Source: Anaeromyces robustus (taxonomy: Eukaryota > Neocallimastigomycota > Neocallimastigomycetes > Neocallimastigales > Neocallimastigaceae). Taken from it: DNA of 64,000 nt. The position numbers and the translations under genes were made by a program. The notes below the pieces were generated by a model. That model was given only the letters and a program-made list of their open reading frames with translations. It searched no databases and was not told the DNA's origin. Below, in pieces: positions 56,699-64,000 of this stretch; the first letter of the stretch is position 1, and every line of letters starts with the position of its first letter. The stretch spans positions 132,001-196,000 of the forward strand of contig MCFG01000013.1 of the NCBI GenBank assembly GCA_002104895.1, given 5' to 3'.

Positions 56699-58242
56699 TT
56701 AATCATTTTTTTTATCTCTTCTTGATAAATCTTTATAGAATTTATAATATTCACCCTTTTTTCTCATTAAACTGCGATGAGTACCTAATAAATAATAATT
56801 ACATTAATTACATTAATAATAATAAAATTATATAAATTAAAAAAATTAGTATAACTTTAATAGTAAAAATGAAAATGATAACAATTAATTTATAATTAAC
56901 AATTTTATCATTTAGTATTTATTTTACCAGATTCAATAATATTAATTCTATCTCCATCTAATAGAGAATATGGTTTCATAACAATAATATTATCAGCATT
57001 TTTAATGGTAGATAGTCTATGAGCTATAACAATTACAGTTCTTCCTTTCATTAAACGGTTTAAAGCTTCTTGTACAATTCTTTCTGAATGAGAATCCAAA
57101 GCAGATGTAGCTTCATCTAAAATTAAAATTGATGGATTTTTAAGAATAGCACGTGCAATTGCAATTCTTTGTTTTTGTCCTAGTTATTTTAAATAAATTA
57201 ATTAATATTATAAAATATTAAAATATTATCAGTGGAGTATTATTATAAATTATTATTACTTAATATTTAATTTTTTTTTTTTTTTTTTAATTAATCACTT
57301 AATATTGTTATTAATATATAAATATAAACGTTTCATTATAAATTATTAAATTATTATTCCAAATAAATATTAAATTATTATTCCAAATAAATATTAAATT
57401 AATATTTAATGTTAATAAATTATTTTACCTCCTGATAAAGCAACACCACGGTCACCAACAATAGTATCATATCCTTTTGGGAATGATTCAACAAAGTTTG
57501 ATGCATTAGCTTGTCTAGCAGCTTCTTTAACTTCTTCTAAGGTAGCATTTGGATTACCATATCTAATATTTTCAAGAATTGTTGTATGGAAAAGGATTGG
57601 TTCTTGGTTGATGTATCCAATATTTTTTCTTAATGATCTTTTTAATAATTATATATAATATAAATATATGAAATATAATATTAATATTATAAATATATAT
57701 TAATATTATAAATATTTAATAAATATAATTATATAATGATATATATTATATGATAATATATATTATATATAATACAGTTTATATCGAGTTATTTTACCTT
57801 GAATCAATATTCTTAATTGATATACCATCAACTAAAATATCACCATCTTCAATTTCATAGAATTTTTCAATTAATTGACCAATAGTACTTTTTCCACTTC
57901 CACTGGTTCCACAAATTGCAAGAACTTTTCCAACTGGAATTTTTAAAGAAAAGTTATTTAAAATTTTTGATTCTGGTCTTGTTGGATATGCGAAATTTAC
58001 ATTTTTAAATTCAATTTTATCTAACAAATAAAATTTATTTTATATTGAAAAGAAAAAAAAAATAAAGATTTATATATATATATATTAATATTATTATTTA
58101 CTTGTTTGTTTGGTTGTTTACTTATATATATATATATAATATATTTATTTATGTATTTATTTATTTATTTATTTCTTCTCATTATTATTACTATTATTGT
58201 TACTATTACTACTACTACTACTACTACTACTACTATTACTAC

Positions 58243-58273
<31 letters not shown>

Positions 58274-58492
58274 ATCTTTATTATTATATTACCTTCAATT
58301 TCATTAACAACTATTTTAGCTTTATTCGATTGTTCTTCTGATTCAGTTATATATTCATATACTCTTCCTAATGAACCAAAGGCTTTAATACTTTGTCCAA
58401 ATAAGACTCCAATATGTGCTTTATAATAAAAGAAAAAAAAAAAAGATAATAAATATTAATATATATATTAACTTATTTAATTTATATGAATT

Positions 58493-58537
<45 letters not shown>

Positions 58538-59226
58538 AAAAATTACATAAAGCTTTTTGTGTATTTTGCATAGCAACCATATATGTCATTAATTGACCTG
58601 GATTAATAACACCTTGAACAACTTGTTTACCTCCAAAGTAGAGAATCATTAAAACTAATGATCCAATAGAAGCATTGGTTGTACCTTTATTATATTATAA
58701 TGATATAAAATTAATTAAGAATCTTAGATAATTATAATATTATATTTATATATATATATATATTAGATATTTTGTTATATTAATTAATACCTTGGAAAAT
58801 ACCAATATGGAAACCTAATTTTGTATTTGCATCTGAAGTCTTATTTAATGAACTTTGATATAACTTCATTTCAGTTGGTTCTGCAGCAAATGATCTTACT
58901 GTTCGAATATTTGAAATTGCCTAATTATTATTAAAAATTTTATTATTATTAATATGATGAAATGTTTATTCTTAATACTAATATATTGTGTTACCTCACT
59001 AGCAATGAAATTAGTAATATCTTCCAAAATATGAGCTTTTCTTGATAATTTTCTTAAATAAATACCATATAGATTCATTGAGAAATAGATAATTGGCATT
59101 GTTGAACAGATTGTTAATGTTAATGATGGAGATATACTAATTAAATAAATTCCAGAAATAATTACTTGTGTTGTACATTTCAAACCCTAAAAACCAAATT
59201 ATAGATAAATAAACATATATAAATAA

Positions 59227-59269
<43 letters not shown>

Positions 59270-61665
59270 ATATGATTAAATTATTATAATACTAAGAATT
59301 ATATATAATAATTAATAAAAACTTACCTGAGTTAAAACTTGTTTAAAAGTGGACTTTATATATATAATTATATATATTTACATATATATTTAAAATATTG
59401 AAATAAATATAAATTAATAATTATATATTAAATATAATAACAATAAATAATTCAACTTATAATAGATCATACTTTGAAACTATTAATGTCATTAGTTAAT
59501 CTTGTTATAATATCATTATACTTGTTAGCGTCAAAGAATGAGATTTCTAAAATATAATTGAAAAATAATATTATTAATAATTAAAATATAGAATATTTTA
59601 AATATATTAATTAAAAAAAAAACTATTATAACTATTTATAGTTACCTTGTAATAAATATGAATTAAACAATTTTAATTTTAATCTTGAAGCTATATTTTC
59701 ACCAAGTTTTGCTACTAAAGTGATGTCGACAAATGTTAAAATGCCTTTTATATTATAATATATTATATATTAAATGAATCATGATCATTAATAAATTTTG
59801 TTATATCATGATATAAATATATCAATTAATGAATAAAATGAATATATAAATCAATAAATAAAACATATTAAAAATTATATACATACCTTGAGTAATATAA
59901 AGGGTAAGAAGTTTCAATGTTGGTGCAGTAAATTCTGAAAAATCAATTGAATAAAATCTTTCTTGTCTTTTAAGAACGTCTTGTACTACATTAATAAGAT
60001 CACCTGTAATGATTGGTGTTAATACATTTATTCCTGCTGCTGATAGAGTTACTGTAAAAACCTATATATTATAAATAATAAATTTAATTTTAATTTTTAT
60101 ATTTTTTAAATGTATTATTATTTTGAATTATTATTCTTTATTAATAGGAATTAACATACAAAAAAGACTAATAGAAAATCTTTTTTAATAATACTGAATA
60201 AGAATTTTAATAATTTTTTATTGTTTTGTATTTCTTTTTCATTTTCTTTTTCTTTATTAAAATTATAATTATATATAATATATAATTGGAATTAAATAAA
60301 TATAAATATATAAAATAAATATTTAGATATATATAATATTAGTAAAATCTATTCTTCATATATTTTTTGAACTTTTTTTTTTTTTTTTTTTTTGAATTTT
60401 ATATTGTTATATTTCAATATTTTTTTTTTTTCTTTTTTACTTTCAACTTCTTCATTTAATTTTTTCTCTTCCAAAGCAATAAAAAGATTTTTTCCTCTTC
60501 CTTTATTACGACGATGAGCTTCACAATATATAGTTGAACATGTTGTTATATTATTTTCTCTAAATCTTTGTTCCAAAAGACTATATAATTTGATTGTTAA
60601 TGTACCACTTACTGGAATTATTAATAAATTAATAATAATTTGTTTTGGGGAGCGACGATTTGATTTGTTTCTATTTCTTGTTTTGAAAAATTTTCTTTTT
60701 TGATTACCTGGATTATTGTTTTTCGAAGAAAATCTCTTATAGAAATCTCTATAATTTTTTGTTTTATTTTTTGTTTGTTTCGGATATTTATGAAATTTAT
60801 TTATGTCATTATTACTACTTATATTATGAGAATTTTGTATTTTTTTAATATTTTTATTTAGTGATTTAAATAGTTTTTCATTATTTATGCATTCTTTATT
60901 AAATCCTGTTTTTAGAGTAAAACTAGATTTCTGTTTAGAATTATATGAATTGTTACAATTATTGTTATTAATGATATTAAGGTAGGAATTGAATTTGGAT
61001 TCAAAGCTTATATTAAACTCTTTTTTTAGTACTTTTGATTAAATTGATAATTATAAATATATATAAAATTAATATGAATTTTAAAGATTAAATAATAAAT
61101 AAAATATATATTAAAATATATATAACTTACAATTACTATTGGGATAGCTGTTAAATTTCCTTTTAAAAATGCTAAAGAAAAATAAAATAAAATTTTATAT
61201 TAGAAAAAAAAAAAATCTAAATAAAATATTAAATTGTTTAATTTTAATCATAAAATTTATACCAATTATTCGAAAATAATTCCTTTTTAAAGGTTCTATT
61301 TAACTGTATATATTGTTTTTTATTATTCAATATATTTATTTTTTTGTCAAAATTAATAGAATTTGTTGAAAGTTCTTTTAATAAAACATGATGAGGATTG
61401 GAATTAGGTTGAATTGCATTTCCAATAATATTCTATTACATTTAATATTTAGTATTTTTTATTTAAGTAAATTGAGAAATTTATAAAAATAAATAATTAA
61501 ATTATAAATAAAAAAAAAAAAATAAAGTAAAAAAAAACATTTTCATTTTTTTTTTAACTTATTTAGTCTAATTTTTATTAATATTAAAATTTTATAATAA
61601 ATATTACTTACTTTTAAAATGCCAAGGGAACCATTTTGAACTGACAATGCATGTTTTGATAACAT
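56699..61665 (-). CDS. ABCB8: ABCB8-like organellar ABC half-transporter
   Basis: Seventeen exons, 892 residues: 61665-61612, 61432-61263, 61171-61131, 61031-60441, 60251-60160, 60061-59887, 59744-59646, 59546-59473, 59353-59327, 59186-58995, 58920-58791, 58684-58547, 58418-58293, 58020-57798, 57637-57429, 57179-56928, 56784-56699. The N-terminal 290 residues are Asn/Lys-rich and begin like an organelle presequence. The membrane domain follows ([89 protein letters not shown]). The nucleotide-binding domain has Walker A (GTSGSGKS), Q loop (YINQEPILF), signature (LSGGQKQR), Walker B ([12 protein letters not shown]) and H loop (VIAHRLST). These motifs match inner-mitochondrial ABCB8 best; ABCB10/Mdl is the alternative. 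It would work as a dimer. Gut fungi have hydrogenosomes in place of respiring mitochondria, so that is the likely site (inference). Confidence 0.92.
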
Positions 61666-62741
61666 TTTTTTTAAAAGTAATATATATTATTACATGAAAT
61701 ATATCTGTAAATAATATACATATAGTATTTTTATTTTTTTTTTTATTTATGATTTTCCCCCTTAATAAATGCTTTTCATAATTATTATAAGAAATTTGTA
61801 AATATTCTATTAATTAACTATTTTTTATTTGAATTTATAATTATTAATTAAAATTTAAAAAAAAAAGAATAAGTAAATTATTAATGTCTATAAAGTTTTA
61901 AATTATTATTATTTTTTTATTATTATTATTTTTATATAATATATTAATATTATAATAAAATAATAATTATATTTATTTTTATAATGTCTTTATAATTACT
62001 ACCTAGATTAATATAAGAGAGAAAAAAATTTTTAAAGGTTAAAAAATAAAACAAATGAACAAATATTATAGATAAAAATATATTCAAATTTGAATTTTTT
62101 TATTATTTCATATATATACATTTTATATTGAATAATATATTATATTATTTTATAGTTTACATTATTAGAATTATTAAATCTATAATTTTAATATATTATT
62201 TATATATTTGAAATAAATTTAATATATTTTGATCATAAATTTAAATTACTGAAATAATTAGAAACAGAAAAAAGACTATAATAAAACCATTTTCTTTTAT
62301 GAATTAATTAAATATTAAATTAAATAAAAAATAATATAAATCAAATAACTTTAAATAAAAATATTAATAATAAAAAGTTATATATAATATTAATATTATT
62401 ATTAATATCCATTAAAAAATATTATGTTTTTTATGGATACTAATAATAATATTTAAATAATATTATTACTATCTGTATATCTTTTATTATATAATAAAAA
62501 TACAAATTATAACTTATTTAATAAAAAGACTTTATGTATTATTAAATTATCTAAGAAAATATATAAATCATAAATTTTATTAATTTGCTTAATTCACTAA
62601 AAATGTTGTAAAGAATATTTGTGTAACATTAAATTTTTTTTAAAGATTTACATGTTATTTATATAATATTAATATAATATTAATTGATATATCATATAAA
62701 AGAAAACAAATATTATTATGATATCAGGATTATGAATTATT
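61666..62741. other. Intergenic region with an imperfect hairpin
   Basis: 1.08 kb of A/T sequence between the ABC transporter start and the stop of the next gene. At 62391-62452 the arms AATATTATTATTAATATCCAT and ATGGATACTAATAATAATATT pair with one mismatch, plus a bulge next to a T/A run. Nothing else was seen. Confidence 0.55.
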
Positions 62742-63500
62742 TTATAAAAATCTTTTGGTTGATGAATGCGTAAATCTATTAGCTGATTCAATACCTAAAA
62801 TATTTTTTAATTGACTTGTTTTTCCAATAGATCCTTTAGACCCCACACCTAATACATCTCTTTCACGGTCAAATGGTAATTTACTAATATCCCTTTCTTC
62901 ATATTTTTTATTTTTGAAGTACTCTTTTGCATGTTGTTCATATAAAGATTCACCTCGATACTCTTTCTATATTAATTATATATTTTAAAAATTTTATAAG
63001 AAATATATATATATATATAAAGGATTATTTATTCATTTATTTATAAGTAATATATATATAAAAAAAAAGTTTATTTATTCATTTATTTATAATTATAATA
63101 TTCTAATTTAACCTACATTATACTGATCAACCATCTTTTGGGTTTCAATATCCTTTTTATTTATTTGTATATATTCAACTTTTTCATTTTTATCTTTAAT
63201 TCCCTTTTATTATTATAAAAATGTTCAATCAAAGAAAATTATTATTTATTTTTTAAAAATATTTAATATTGAATAACAATTATAATAAATTGATAAATAT
63301 ACTAACTTCCTTTTGTTTTTTTAATTTGTCTGCTGGAGTATCTGTCCAACCAGATCTGTCAATTTGTAATACACCATTTTTACGGAATTGTCTTGGCTTT
63401 AGAACATTAATACCTATATATATTAGTTATTTGTTTATTAATATTTTTTTATTTATTTAAAAAAAAAATTTTTTCAAAAAAATAAATATATACAATTTAA

Positions 63501-63539
<39 letters not shown>

Positions 63540-63572
63540 ATGAATAAATAAATAAATAAATGAATGAATGAA

Positions 63573-63611
<39 letters not shown>

Positions 63612-63971
63612 ATATATTTAATTTACTAACGGTCTAATATATTATCTTCAGGTAAAGTTGTCATCCACTATTAATGTACATAAATATATATATTTAAATT
63701 ATTATTATAATTTTGAGATTCTTTTAAAAAAATATAAATAATAAAAAATTACCTCATCTCTGACTAATTTTTTTGGTTTTTCTGACTAATATATTATAAA
63801 ATTTTTTATTTTATTTATTTTATTTTATTTTATTTTATTATGATTTATTTTACATTAATAGCAAAATTTTATTAATTTACTTACTTCTTCATCTTTTCCT
63901 TCAAGTTTACGTTTCATACGGTCAGCTCTTTCTTCAAATTCATTAATTATACGTTGAGTTTCTTCTTCTTC
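62742..63971 (-). CDS. GPALPP1: GPALPP/DUF3752-domain protein, 5' partial
   Basis: Six exons are visible, 191 residues: 63971-63885, 63785-63753, 63667-63631, 63413-63307, 63203-63117, 62966-62742. The gene continues past the right end, because the first visible exon starts at an acceptor (TAG) and has no ATG start. Landmarks of the family as I recall it from GPALPP1: FEERADRMKRKLEGKDE, the VRDEWMTTLPED segment split over two exons, LKPRQFRKNG, SGWTDTPADK, LPFDRERDV and the closing FTHSSTKRFL. The GPALPP motifs would lie upstream, outside the window. Family members are nuclear and poorly characterised, with suspected links to RNA processing; no function can be read from the sequence. Exons as short as 33 and 37 bases are supported by phase and by conservation. 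Confidence 0.88.
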
Positions 63972-64000
63972 CTAATTTTTTTTCAAAAAAAATATTAATA

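Noticed and set aside
60349-60440. Separate small protein ending at 60349 (Lys-rich C terminus)
   Set aside because: The upstream exons join in phase to the ABC transporter by a donor at 60440-60439; reading on to 60349 only gives poly-Lys from intronic poly-A.

Overview
This is a eukaryotic window from an extremely AT-rich genome, and the content points to an anaerobic gut fungus (Neocallimastigomycota, the Piromyces/Neocallimastix/Anaeromyces type). The evidence is: intergenic DNA that is almost only A and T; many short AT-rich spliceosomal introns; Asn/Lys/Ser-rich low-complexity proteins; a fungal-specific Uds1-domain protein; and a secreted beta-glucanase carrying two cysteine-rich fungal dockerins (CBM10 type), the cellulosome-docking module of these fungi. 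The species cannot be named from the sequence.

Layout. A plus-strand Asn-rich ankyrin-repeat protein fills 125-5151; its 5' end lies left of the window. Every other gene found, nine in a row from 8 to 64 kb, lies on the minus strand: an intronless membrane-anchored family 2 glycosyltransferase (8030-8911); a 2315-residue Uds1/coiled-coil protein (12422-19941); prefoldin subunit 3 in six exons (23997-26001); a UBE2T-like ubiquitin-conjugating enzyme with a very long acidic tail (26910-29872); a CRAL-TRIO/Sec14-type lipid-binding protein (34421-37014); a Cdc4/FBXW7-like F-box WD40 protein (44767-49719); a tandem GH16 glucanase with dockerins (51532-54175); an ABCB8-like organellar ABC transporter in 17 exons (56699-61665); and the 3' part of a GPALPP/DUF3752 protein (62742 to beyond the right end). 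Exon boundaries were rebuilt by hand from GT/GC-AG sites, phase agreement and remembered family conservation; the exon phases add up in every model.

Between genes the DNA holds AAAT and AAT arrays, tandem duplications, several near-perfect hairpins, a candidate non-autonomous DNA transposon with repeated TTGCATTTCGCAAT motifs (10168-11337), and a patch of higher-GC, apparently decayed sequence (about 31.2-33.4 kb). I found no tRNA, rRNA or CRISPR array.

The genes do not form one pathway. Two serve ubiquitin transfer (the E2 and the SCF adaptor), one is a chaperone subunit, two act at membranes or lipids, one is probably organellar (hydrogenosome in these fungi), and one is an extracellular cellulosomal enzyme. 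The most unusual items are the iteron-bearing element, AAT tracts that sit directly after GGT and so can act as intron or as polyAsn coding sequence, a GC-AG intron needed in prefoldin, a first coding exon of only six bases, and the mosaic, gene-conversion-like identity between the two GH16 domains.
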